Below are positions 1 to 5,378 of a stretch of 10,333 nt of DNA, in pieces. Made by a program: the position numbers and the translations under genes. The DNA comes from Bifidobacterium breve (GTDB lineage: Bacteria > Actinomycetota > Acidimicrobiia > IMCC26256 > PALSA-555). The stretch lies in assembly GCA_945889545.1 (NCBI GenBank), contig CAMDCC010000080.1, forward strand, positions 1 to 10,333, in the 5' to 3' direction. Within the stretch, counting starts at the first letter, position 1. Each line of letters begins with the position of its first letter. The notes beneath the pieces were generated by a model that was given only the letters and a program-made list of their open reading frames with translations, was not told the DNA's origin and did not search any database.

Positions 1-70
1 CGGCTCGCAGCGAGCCCCAAACCGCAGACCAAACCACGTTCACGCTGCTTACTGAAAGGTTCGGGCTAGT

Positions 71-193
71 TCCGCGAGCCGTGCGCATCCGACTGCTTGT
101 CACCGAACTTGTCACCAGCGGGAACCGACTCAGCGAGTCTCCACGGACGTAACGGGTCTGCGCGGAATGCGCGCCCAACTCAGGGCTACTCCG
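71..193 (+). repeat. Dispersed repeat, copy A
   Basis: This stretch aligns with 843-966 over about 120 bp at roughly three-quarters identity, with a single 1-bp offset near position 90 and no gap from 98 to 190. The best conserved block is CTTGTCACCAGYGGGAACC (108-126 here). The block recurs a third time at 2358. The copy lies just upstream of the VOC gene, in the same orientation as copy B, so the VOC gene is bracketed by direct repeats. I see no convincing gene in bases 1-286. A reading frame open from the left edge to the TAA at 150-152 runs through the copy, but has no recognisable homology. Confidence 0.75.
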
Positions 194-286
194 CGTGCCT
201 CGACGGGTCTGGACGGTTATCTCGCCGTCCGGCGGGCAACGGGCGATAGGTTGCGCCGCGCGCGGAACGAGCGAGGAGTGTGGCCA

Positions 287-712
287 GTGACAGAACCGTT
301 GCTTCTCGGGATCAACCACGTCGCTCTCGCGGCACCCGACGTCGACGCGACCGCGTCCTTCTATGCCGATGTGTTCGGGCTCGACATCACCGACATCACC
401 GAGCCGGGGTCCTATCGCAACGTCCTGCTGTTCTTCCCGAACGGCTCGTTCGTGCAGGTGCTCGACGCCGCCGACGGGCCGATCGTGGTCGCGCCGGAGT
501 GCGCGCCGGGCCATGGGCTGTACCACCAGGGTGCTCCGCTCGACCACTTCTCGCTGTTCGCAGCGGACGTCGCCGCGCTTGAGGAGCTTCGTGATCGTCT
601 CGTCGCGCGTGGTGTGACCGATGGCAGCATCGAGGACATCGGCGGGATCGTGCGGAATCTCGAGTTCAAGGATCCCGACGGCCGAAACGTCGATGTGACC
701 GCGTTTGTTTGA
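287..712 (+). CDS. VOC-fold (glyoxalase/dioxygenase superfamily) protein
   Basis: This 141-residue protein has the paired beta-alpha-beta-beta-beta modules of the vicinal oxygen chelate superfamily: module one about residues 7-60 and module two about 85-141. The usual metal-ligand positions appear filled: His11 in NHVAL, Gln57 in the FVQV strand, His87 in DHFSL and Glu126 in RNLEF, followed by the DPDGR turn typical of the family. It is therefore probably a soluble metal-dependent lyase, isomerase, dioxygenase or drug-binding protein. The substrate cannot be read from sequence. The reading frame opens at 167, but I chose GTG 287 because GAGGAG at 272-277 sits 9 nt before it and the VOC domain starts within ten residues. 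The gene stands alone between repeat copies A and B. The family call is solid; the function is open. Confidence 0.85.
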   Translation: MTEPLLLGINHVALAAPDVDATASFYADVFGLDITDITEPGSYRNVLLFFPNGSFVQVLDAADGPIVVAPECAPGHGLYHQGAPLDHFSLFAADVAALEELRDRLVARGVTDGSIEDIGGIVRNLEFKDPDGRNVDVTAFV

Positions 713-739
713 GCTGCACAGCACGGGACATGCCTGAAA

Positions 740-868
740 CCCCACCTGAAGGTCACGCCTCCCGAAGTCGTGATATCACGCGAGCTGCTGAAGCGTGACA
801 AGGAGTTGCTGGACCGGCTCGCACGGTGACTCGCGCAGTGGCTCCGCGAGCGCGTTCACTTCGCCTGA
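740..868 (+). pseudogene. Decayed C-terminal fragment of an unidentified protein
   Basis: Read in the frame ending at TGA 866-868, this stretch gives a charged, helix-like sequence (VISRELLKRDKELLDRLAR). An in-frame TGA at 827-829 follows, and then LAQWLRERVHFA before the final stop. No start codon with a ribosome binding site precedes it. The last eleven codons recur at 4086-4121 as AQWIRERVHFA-stop, with 32 of 36 bases identical. Two of the four differences are silent third-position changes in CAG/CAA and CAC/CAT, one is silent in the Ala codon, and one is a conservative Leu/Ile change, which suggests both were once coding. The parent protein is not recognised. A recombinase or other mobile-element product is a guess from the repeat context only. 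Confidence 0.45.
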
Positions 869-966
869 TCTGTCACCGACCTTGTCACCAGTGGGAACCA
901 ACTCAGGGCGTCACTCCGGACATGACGGGTCTGGAAGGAATGAGCGGTCAACTCAGGACTACTCGG
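843..966 (+). repeat. Dispersed repeat, copy B (most complete)
   Basis: This is the fullest copy of the family. Its first part (833-868) is shared with 4086-4121, the region from 843 to 966 is shared with 71-193, and its CTTGTCACCAGTGGGAACC core (881-899) is also at 2358-2376. It separates the VOC gene from the 3' end of fic. It overlaps the tail of the decayed reading frame at 740-868, so the repeat unit may be a gene 3' end plus its downstream flank. Confidence 0.75.
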
Positions 967-986
967 CTGCGTTGCCGGGCTGACTT

Positions 987-2243
987 CTAACGGACCGGCC
1001 GAGCGCGGCTAGTTGGGCGCGCTCCCTCGTCACTTTGCCCGAGGTTGTATTCGAATCGGTCGAGGAGCTCGAAGAGCTCGTCGCTGATCCACTCGCGATC
1101 ACGTCGTCGCCCGACACGAGCTGGGACGAGCACTTCTCTCTCTTCGAGGCGGTTCAATGCGGCGCGCGCAGCGGTGGGACTGACGCCGTATCGCTCTGCA
1201 GCCGTTTCGGCGCTCACTACAGGTTGGGCAGGCAGCCCAAGGATGATCTTGCGGGCCACAGCGTCGCCACGTGGGGAACCGGCGCGGTCGATGAGTTCGG
1301 CGAGCAGGACATCGATCTGGCCCCAGAGTCCCTGCGTCGCACCCTTTGCCGTAGTGATGGCATCCGCGAAGGCCCCGATCCAGTCGTCGGCTCTGCCGTC
1401 ACGGAAATCGGTGAGTCCTGCGATGTAGCGCTTGGCGTTTGTGGCCAGTACGACACTGACCGGTGGTACGAAACGACGCGCGGCACCGCGGCGTCGCAGG
1501 ATCACATGGATGAGGCATCGCCCCGCGCGGCCGTTGCCGTCGGCGAATGGGTGGATGGTCTCAAACTGAGCGTGAGCGATCGCAGCTTGTGCGATCGCAG
1601 GAAGGTCATCGAGGTTGACGAACGCGACGAGGTCATCAAGCAATGCCGGAACTCGGTCAGGTGGAGGCGGGATGTACTCGGCGTTCGCCGGGCTCGTACC
1701 GCGCCCGCCAATCCAGTTCTGCTGGGTACGAACAACGCCAGCGATGCGCTCATCAGCGGTGCCTTCGAGCAGTGTTCGGTGTATGTCGAGCAAATCAGCG
1801 AGCTGAAATTGATGTCCATCGGTTCCGATGGCGATCGCTCGCTCCATTGCTCGAATGTTGCCCAGCACAGCGCGGGCGGCGCCGTCCGCGGCCCCCGGCT
1901 CGTAGGCGGCCAGCGCGAGCCGTTTGTTCGACGCGCGTAGTCCTTCGATGAACGATGAACCCAGTGCCTCGGCGCGCAGGAGGGGCGCGGCGAGTGTCTC
2001 CAGATCGTGTCCGGCGCCGGCTGCATTGACTTCGCCGAGCGCCGCGGTGGCCTGTGCCACCGCCTCGGCCGCGCGACCCGCGAGCGGTTCGTCCCAGTCG
2101 CAGATGGGATCAGGAACGAACGCCTGGAATCGGAAGGGTTGTCGGTCGCGGCGGGCGCCGTAGCCGCCGCCTTCCCAAAGGCAGTCAACGAGCTGAGGCA
2201 ACGGATCGATCCTTTCGTCCGTGCCGAGCAACGAAAGGAACAA
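987..2243 (-). CDS. Fic family protein (class II AMP-transferase) with C-terminal winged helix
   Basis: This 418-residue Fic protein has a Fic_N-type N-terminal region (about 40-110), a Fic core (about 145-300) and a C-terminal winged-helix segment (about 330-398). The catalytic loop HPFADGNGRAGR is intact at 231-242, with catalytic His231. The inhibitory helix motif SSFIEG lies at 96-101 with Glu100, N-terminal to the core, which defines class II. Such enzymes transfer AMP from ATP to hydroxyl side chains of targets and are held back by their own inhibitory helix, so no separate antitoxin is expected. The start is TTG 2243, preceded on the minus strand by AAAGGAA 5 nt away. No other ATG, GTG or TTG precedes it before an in-frame stop. 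Both start signals lie in a 12-bp inverted repeat, suggesting autoregulation through the winged helix or RNA structure. The target is unknown. Confidence 0.93.
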   Translation of the reverse strand: MFLSLLGTDERIDPLPQLVDCLWEGGGYGARRDRQPFRFQAFVPDPICDWDEPLAGRAAEAVAQATAALGEVNAAGAGHDLETLAAPLLRAEALGSSFIEGLRASNKRLALAAYEPGAADGAARAVLGNIRAMERAIAIGTDGHQFQLADLLDIHRTLLEGTADERIAGVVRTQQNWIGGRGTSPANAEYIPPPPDRVPALLDDLVAFVNLDDLPAIAQAAIAHAQFETIHPFADGNGRAGRCLIHVILRRRGAARRFVPPVSVVLATNAKRYIAGLTDFRDGRADDWIGAFADAITTAKGATQGLWGQIDVLLAELIDRAGSPRGDAVARKIILGLPAQPVVSAETAAERYGVSPTAARAALNRLEEREVLVPARVGRRRDREWISDELFELLDRFEYNLGQSDEGARPTSRARPVR

Positions 2244-2259
2244 TGGCGTTCCTTTCGTT
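2230..2259 (-). promoter_or_regulatory. Inverted repeat over the fic ribosome binding site and start codon
   Basis: Perfect 12-bp arms AACGAAAGGAAC (2230-2241) and GTTCCTTTCGTT (2248-2259) flank a 6-bp spacer. In fic mRNA the 5' arm holds the AAAGGAA ribosome binding site, and the UUG start straddles the loop and the first base of the 3' arm. The octamer ACGAAAGG occurs three times in alternating orientation, at 2211-2218, 2231-2238 and 2251-2258, exactly 20 bp apart. That spacing fits a protein operator on one helical face. A translation-blocking hairpin is also possible, and the two are not exclusive. Confidence 0.7.
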
Positions 2260-2264
2260 ACGAC

Positions 2265-2293
2265 ATTCTTGCCTACGGCTCTCCGCTACGCAA
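2265..2293 (-). promoter_or_regulatory. Possible fic promoter
   Basis: On the minus strand TTGCGT (2293-2288) and AAGAAT (2270-2265) are separated by 17 bp. They match the -35 and -10 consensus at 3 of 6 and 4 of 6 positions. A transcript from here would begin close to the inverted repeat at 2230-2259, leaving almost no untranslated leader beyond it. The match is weak and rests on spacing and position only. Confidence 0.3.
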
Positions 2294-2319
2294 GGATCAT
2301 GTCCGATCCGTGCGTAGCG
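2284..2319. promoter_or_regulatory. Strong interrupted palindrome between the nucleotidyltransferase gene and fic
   Basis: Arms CGCTACGCA (2284-2292) and TGCGTAGCG (2311-2319) pair perfectly. After one A/G mismatch, GGATC (2294-2298) pairs with GATCC (2305-2309) around a 6-nt loop, giving 14 base pairs in all. No T-run follows on either strand, so a classical intrinsic terminator is not supported. It could be a U-less terminator for the upstream XRE/nucleotidyltransferase operon or an operator over the possible fic -35 element. Confidence 0.55.
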
Positions 2320-2357
2320 CTTGCGGAACCTTCTCACGCCCGACTCGCCGCCCTCTT

Positions 2358-2391
2358 CTTGTCACCAGTGGGAACCGACGCAGGGGTCGCT
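2358..2391 (+). repeat. Dispersed repeat, copy C (partial)
   Basis: The 19-bp core CTTGTCACCAGTGGGAACC at 2358-2376 is identical to copy B and one base from copy A. The following bases (GACGCAGGGGTCGCTC) still resemble copy A and B before similarity fades at the stop codon of the nucleotidyltransferase gene (2394-2396). It separates fic from the XRE/nucleotidyltransferase operon and is in the same orientation as the other copies. Confidence 0.65.
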
Positions 2392-2393
2392 CG

Positions 2394-2912
2394 CTAGGAC
2401 TGGACGATCTCCCGAATGCGGTCAGCGAGAAACGGGTCGCGTTCCTCGAAGGGGTATGCGTTGAAGAATGCTTCCGCTGCTTCCTCGGGTGACCCGAACG
2501 TGCAGTCTCGCCAGATCGCCTCGAGGTCATCGGTGTCGACGGCTCTCGAGGCCATCAGCTTCATCACGAAGATCTGATCCATGGGCGCACCGAGAACACG
2601 CAGTGTCGGCGTATTCGAGAGCACCTCGCAATCCTCGAGCCTGAAGGTCGCGGGCGCGAACCTTGCGGCCGAGTCGTTGAGCCATGCTGGAGCGAGGTCA
2701 TGTCGCGCGGCAACCCGCGCGACAGCGTCTTTGACGTCGCGGTCGAGACGTTGAACGCTATCGACGTCGCCCGTCGTGGCTCGGTATCCGTGCCATGCGA
2801 GCAGCGCACCTCCAACGATGACGAGGATTCGCTGGGAGCCTGGCTCCAGCTCGTCGGCGACCTCAGCGATGTAGCCCTGGATCGAGGCGGCGTCGAGCGG
2901 TTGGTCAGACAC
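2394..2912 (-). CDS. DUF6036-like nucleotidyltransferase, probable toxin of an XRE/NTase pair
   Basis: This 172-residue protein has a minimal nucleotidyltransferase fold. A Gly-Gly motif (34-35, in VIVGGALLAWHG) is followed by the acidic pair Asp49/Asp51 in TTGDVDSV, the expected metal-binding carboxylates. A helix carries Lys118 and an R-x2-D-x-D-D pattern (RAVDTDDLEAIW, 123-134) typical of this group. Proteins like this are paired with XRE-type HTH proteins in actinobacteria and are predicted toxin-antitoxin partners that may modify an RNA or protein. The chemistry of this one is inferred. The GTG start at 2912 overlaps the end of the upstream XRE gene by 8 bp, indicating translational coupling. 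The C-terminal half has no feature I recognise. Confidence 0.75.
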   Translation of the reverse strand: MSDQPLDAASIQGYIAEVADELEPGSQRILVIVGGALLAWHGYRATTGDVDSVQRLDRDVKDAVARVAARHDLAPAWLNDSAARFAPATFRLEDCEVLSNTPTLRVLGAPMDQIFVMKLMASRAVDTDDLEAIWRDCTFGSPEEAAEAFFNAYPFEERDPFLADRIREIVQS

Positions 2913-3516
2913 CGACTGTCGTCGGGTTTCGCCACAGGCTCTCCGTGTCGATCATGAGGCCCCGCGCTTCGAGTTGGTTCGGAATCGTTCGGCCGCTGAC
3001 CGAGCGCGCGATCGGCGGTTGGAACGGCTCTTCGAGTGCCGGGGTCGAACTTGCCCACGCGGGTCGAGGTAGTCCTGCGTCATCAGCGAGCTTCTCTGCG
3101 ACTGCTGCCAACAGGGCGTCGACGGCTCGTTCACCGGCCGGAAGCGGAGTCTCGTAGATCGCCTCTGGTGTCAACTCGGGGTGCAGCGCGAGCTCGTCGA
3201 GGAACGCGCGCCAGCGTGTCCAGTCCAGTCTCAACCGGCCGTTGGCGCGCGTCCATGCATCGGCCAGGTCACCGAGACGGGGACGTCGCGGAGTTCCACA
3301 TCTGCTCGCGGTGAGCCGCAAGGTGAAGCCCGCTGCGCCGAGGATCCTTTCGAGCGTCTGGAATGAGGGATCGACGGTGCCTGCCTGGATTCGCGTGATG
3401 GTCGATCCCGCGACCTGGGCATCGTTCGAGAGCCTCCTCACCGACAGCCCGGACGATGCCTTGGCGTTGCTGACAAGGTCTCCGATCTCCACAGGTGTAA
3501 GCATATTTGCGTACAT
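2905..3516 (-). CDS. XRE-type HTH protein, probable antitoxin/repressor of the NTase pair
   Basis: This 203-residue protein has a clear Cro/C1-type HTH at about 11-66 (recognition region VAGSTITRIQAGTVDPSFQTL). A longer C-terminal region (about 95-203) contains an alpha-helical segment rich in Ala and Leu (AVDALLAAVAEKLADDAGLP) and ends in a tail with PPIARSVSGRTIPNQLEARG. Its 3' end overlaps the nucleotidyltransferase start by 8 bp. The order, regulator first and NTase second, fits an autoregulated toxin-antitoxin operon in which this protein binds its own promoter and neutralises the partner. ATG 3516 and ATG 3504 are both possible starts, and neither has a Shine-Dalgarno sequence, so leaderless translation is possible. 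The HTH call is firm; antitoxin activity is inferred. Confidence 0.78.
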   Translation of the reverse strand: MYANMLTPVEIGDLVSNAKASSGLSVRRLSNDAQVAGSTITRIQAGTVDPSFQTLERILGAAGFTLRLTASRCGTPRRPRLGDLADAWTRANGRLRLDWTRWRAFLDELALHPELTPEAIYETPLPAGERAVDALLAAVAEKLADDAGLPRPAWASSTPALEEPFQPPIARSVSGRTIPNQLEARGLMIDTESLWRNPTTVGV

Positions 3517-3529
3517 CTGTGCGTTGCAA

Positions 3530-3565
3530 GCTCGCTACGGATTTGCCGCGAGCATTGAGTGCTCG
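3530..3565. promoter_or_regulatory. Overlapping inverted repeats upstream of the XRE gene (candidate operator)
   Basis: Three related half-sites lie within 50 bp upstream of the XRE start: GCTCGC (3530-3535), GCGAGC (3548-3553) and TGCTCG (3560-3565). The first two form a 6-bp inverted repeat with a 12-bp spacer. CGAGCA (3549-3554) and TGCTCG form a second one with a 5-bp spacer. This is the expected position for an autoregulatory operator of the XRE protein. Short GC-rich arms can arise by chance. Confidence 0.4.
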
Positions 3566-3608
3566 GGCCGTCTCTCCGGAGGGAATGTCATCGGTTCTCC
3601 GACGCGAC

Positions 3609-3645
3609 CGCCCGGCCCTCGAACGTTGAAGTCGGGGGCCGGGCG
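3609..3645 (-). terminator. Hairpin downstream of the ABM-like gene
   Basis: Perfect 10-bp arms CGCCCGGCCC (3609-3618) and GGGCCGGGCG (3636-3645) with a 17-nt loop begin 5 bp beyond the stop codon of the leftward gene at 3650. No U-run follows, which is common for actinobacterial terminators. Position and arm strength support termination. It may also insulate the XRE promoter region that follows. Confidence 0.55.
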
Positions 3646-3649
3646 ACGA

Positions 3650-3985
3650 TCATTCGCCCTCGACGGCGCGCTCGACTTCGGCCATGGCCGACCAACCCTC
3701 ACCGGGAACCTCGACGTTCACGACCTCGGGCATGCCGGCGTACGCGTGACCCATCTGGCCCATTGCCGCCTTGAAGTGGTCTGAGTTCACGTGGGCATCA
3801 CCCGCGGCCCGGTCCCGGAACATCTCGACCAGCACGTACACGTTGGGGTCGTCGACGCTGCGATACCAATCGAAGCAGAGGTTGCCCGGCTCCGCGCGAG
3901 TGGCTGCGGTGAACTCCGCCGCGAGGACCGGCCACTCGTCGGCGTACTTCGCGCGCAAAGGATGTCGGACGATGCTCAGGATCAT
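3650..3985 (-). CDS. Antibiotic biosynthesis monooxygenase (ABM) domain protein
   Basis: This 111-residue protein is a single ferredoxin-like ABM domain (about 1-95) of the dimeric alpha+beta barrel superfamily. Supporting blocks are the N-terminal strand MILSIVRHP, the central NLCFDWYRSVDDPN, the strand VYVLVEMFRD, and an AHVNSDHF helix start carrying His65 and His70. Members act as cofactor-free quinol or aromatic monooxygenases, or as small ligand-handling proteins. The substrate here is unknown. The reading frame extends to 4018, but ATG 3985 is preferred: AGAGGA lies 9 nt upstream and the domain begins at residue 1. The next two genes to the right on this strand are also small barrel-type proteins, but gaps of 169 and 176 bp argue against one tight operon. 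The C-terminal 15 residues are acidic and outside the domain. Confidence 0.82.
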   Translation of the reverse strand: MILSIVRHPLRAKYADEWPVLAAEFTAATRAEPGNLCFDWYRSVDDPNVYVLVEMFRDRAAGDAHVNSDHFKAAMGQMGHAYAGMPEVVNVEVPGEGWSAMAEVERAVEGE

Positions 3986-4085
3986 GTCTCGAGGTCCTCT
4001 CGTGAAGGCGCCATGCAATCGTGCGGTCCTTGCAATGAATCGGCGCCGATCGTCGACGGCGCATGATGTGGACGAATGTCGGTTT

Positions 4086-4121
4086 GCGCAATGGATCCGC
4101 GAGCGCGTTCATTTCGCGTGA
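4086..4121 (+). repeat. Dispersed repeat, copy D (5' part only)
   Basis: These 36 bp match 833-868 at 32 positions and in frame encode AQWIRERVHFA followed by TGA. Only the part of the repeat upstream of the GTCACC block is present, and similarity to copy B ends right after the stop codon. The copy lies between the ABM-like and SRPBCC genes, again in the same orientation as the other copies. The remainder of 3986-4154 shows nothing else I can name apart from the ribosome binding site of the ABM-like gene. Confidence 0.6.
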
Positions 4122-4154
4122 GGTCCGCGGGCGCCCATACCGGGTTTGAGGGGA

Positions 4155-4616
4155 TTACGAGCTCTCGGCGACCGCCTTGACGCGTTCCAGCGTGCGGAGC
4201 ATGTCGCGCCGGTTACGACGCTCCCGGAGGAACCCGCCGAGTGGACGCCAGATCTTGGTGAAGAGGTTGTCGCCGAGGTCGAACGACTCAGTGACATCGG
4301 TGCCGCCGTTGTCCGTGACGTTGAACTCGTAGCGCCAGGTGTTCACGGGCCGGTCGCGCATGATGACCGCGAACTCGAAGACGCGGCCGGGAACGCATTC
4401 GGTGACCTTGCACGTGGTCCAGTACAGGAACGGCCACTTCTCATTCCGCTTCACGTGGCCCCGGTACCGCGCGCCGACCGCCGGACCAGTGGCGCCGTCG
4501 ATCCACTCGGCTTCGATCACCTCTGGGCTGTACTCGCCCATCTTCGTGATGTCGCTGACGAGTGCCCAGACCTTGTCCGGTGGCGCGTCGATGTGGAGAG
4601 TGACCGCAGCACGCAT
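4155..4616 (-). CDS. SRPBCC (START/Bet v1-like, polyketide cyclase type) protein
   Basis: This 153-residue protein spans one helix-grip domain. It begins with the characteristic first strand and helix (VTLHIDAPPDKVWALVSD, residues 5-22), followed by the ITKMGEYSPEV segment and the strands EAEWIDG, YRGHVKR, CKVTECVPG and FEFAV. It closes with a long C-terminal helix (about 127-150) that caps the ligand pocket. The family binds hydrophobic ligands or catalyses cyclisation and dehydration, and no active-site signature specifies which. The start ATG 4616 opens the domain directly. A weak AAGG lies about 10 nt upstream. It stands alone, 169 bp before the ABM-like gene and 176 bp after the SnoaL-like gene stop. 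Confidence 0.85.
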   Translation of the reverse strand: MRAAVTLHIDAPPDKVWALVSDITKMGEYSPEVIEAEWIDGATGPAVGARYRGHVKRNEKWPFLYWTTCKVTECVPGRVFEFAVIMRDRPVNTWRYEFNVTDNGGTDVTESFDLGDNLFTKIWRPLGGFLRERRNRRDMLRTLERVKAVAESS

Positions 4617-4722
4617 GCCAACCGACCTTAGGGCGTCGCGGGAAGGCCGTCAGAGTTGCGCCAGACCCCTCGCCCTCGCCGGTCGGCAACAAGATCTCGA
4701 ACCCACCCGCCTCGATCGAACA

Positions 4723-4757
4723 CAGAGGCCCCGAACCAACAAGGTTCGGGGCCTCTG
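4723..4757 (-). terminator. Long perfect hairpin downstream of the SnoaL-like gene
   Basis: Arms of 15 bp (4723-4737, CAGAGGCCCCGAACC, and 4743-4757) pair without mismatch around the 5-nt loop AACAA. The hairpin lies 35 bp past the stop of the leftward SnoaL-like gene. It has no real U-tract, but the stem is very stable and is the strongest terminator-like structure in the window. Confidence 0.75.
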
Positions 4758-4792
4758 AACGTTCGGGTGAAGTGCGACCCTGCCCGCGTCGC

Positions 4793-5191
4793 CTAGGACC
4801 AGAACGAGTCCCAGTTGTCGAGGTCGTAGAAGTGCTCGCGTCCGGAAGTGACGCGACCGTCCTGCAGATCGAAGACGATGCAGCAGTCGGTGTCGAGCTG
4901 CTTGCCGTTGCGCTCACCGGTGTTGTGGTGCAGACCGACCACTCGACCGTCGGGGCTCGCGAACACGTCGAGCAGGCTGGCCTTGAAGGTCCCGTCGGTC
5001 TCGCCGCCGTACTTCCCGAACTGCGCGAAGACCTCGTCACGGCCCTTCGCATCCCCGGCGGCCGAGCTCTTGCCCGGCGTGTGCCAGGTGGCGTTCTCGG
5101 CGAAGGCTTCGCTGAGTGCGTCGATATCGGCCCGGTTGAAGGCCGCGTACGCGGCTCGCACGACTTCGGCGTTTCGCTCGGCAACGTTCAT
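4793..5191 (-). CDS. SnoaL-like / NTF2-like protein
   Basis: This 132-residue protein has the cone-shaped NTF2/SnoaL fold. The N-terminal helices carry the usual VVRAAYAAFNRADIDALSEAFAENATWHTPG pattern, written here as VVRAAYAAFNRADID (10-24) and ENATWHTPG (32-40). A GRDEVFAQFG helix (50-59) follows, then strands ending in VFDLQDGRVTSGREHFYD (106-123). Such proteins are polyketide cyclases, isomerases or limonene-epoxide-hydrolase-like enzymes, or simple ligand binders. No family-specific catalytic set is evident. An ATG at 5197 is also in frame, but it is only 3 nt from GGAGG. ATG 5191 has GGAGGA at 8 nt and is chosen. The gene is divergent from the broken LuxR regulator at 5379, which may once have controlled it. 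Confidence 0.85.
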   Translation of the reverse strand: MNVAERNAEVVRAAYAAFNRADIDALSEAFAENATWHTPGKSSAAGDAKGRDEVFAQFGKYGGETDGTFKASLLDVFASPDGRVVGLHHNTGERNGKQLDTDCCIVFDLQDGRVTSGREHFYDLDNWDSFWS

Positions 5192-5213
5192 CTGCATGCT
5201 CCTCCGTGAGTGA

Positions 5214-5232
5214 CGGCGACGGGTCGTCGCCG
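5214..5232. promoter_or_regulatory. Inverted repeat in the SnoaL/LuxR divergent region
   Basis: CGGCGAC (5214-5220) and GTCGCCG (5226-5232) are perfect 7-bp arms around GGGTC, located 22 bp upstream of the SnoaL-like start codon. It could be an operator or a leader hairpin in the SnoaL-like transcript. The rest of the 187-bp divergent gap shows no clear promoter. The arms are GC-rich, so chance is possible. Confidence 0.35.
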
Positions 5233-5378
5233 ATTGGCTTTAGGTGCATCGTGCGCCGATCCGGTGGCCCCGCACATCGGGAACCTTCCCTATTTGTCGC
5301 CCTATCTTTCGGAGGTTTCGCGTTCGGCACGGCCTCGTAGACGCGGGGTGTCTCAAGCCGCGATGCCACACTGAGCAC

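Noticed and set aside
71..966. Integron cassette (attC) interpretation of the repeats around the VOC gene
   Set aside because: I could not find the paired core sites expected of attC, and the copies do not end in matching inverted arms.
1035..1940. Long plus-strand reading frame (301 codons) antisense to fic
   Set aside because: It is the mirror of the Fic coding frame. It has no recognisable motif or ribosome binding site, and the Fic catalytic motif on the minus strand is unmistakable.
3242..4121. Plus-strand frames over the XRE and ABM-like genes, including one ending in the conserved AQWIRERVHFA
   Set aside because: Most of their length is antisense to real genes. Only the last 36 bp match the repeat and are annotated as copy D.
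4680..4722. tRNA-like T-arm (GGTTCGAGAT on the minus strand)
   Set aside because: No acceptor or anticodon stem can be formed around it. The loop match alone is common in GC-rich DNA.
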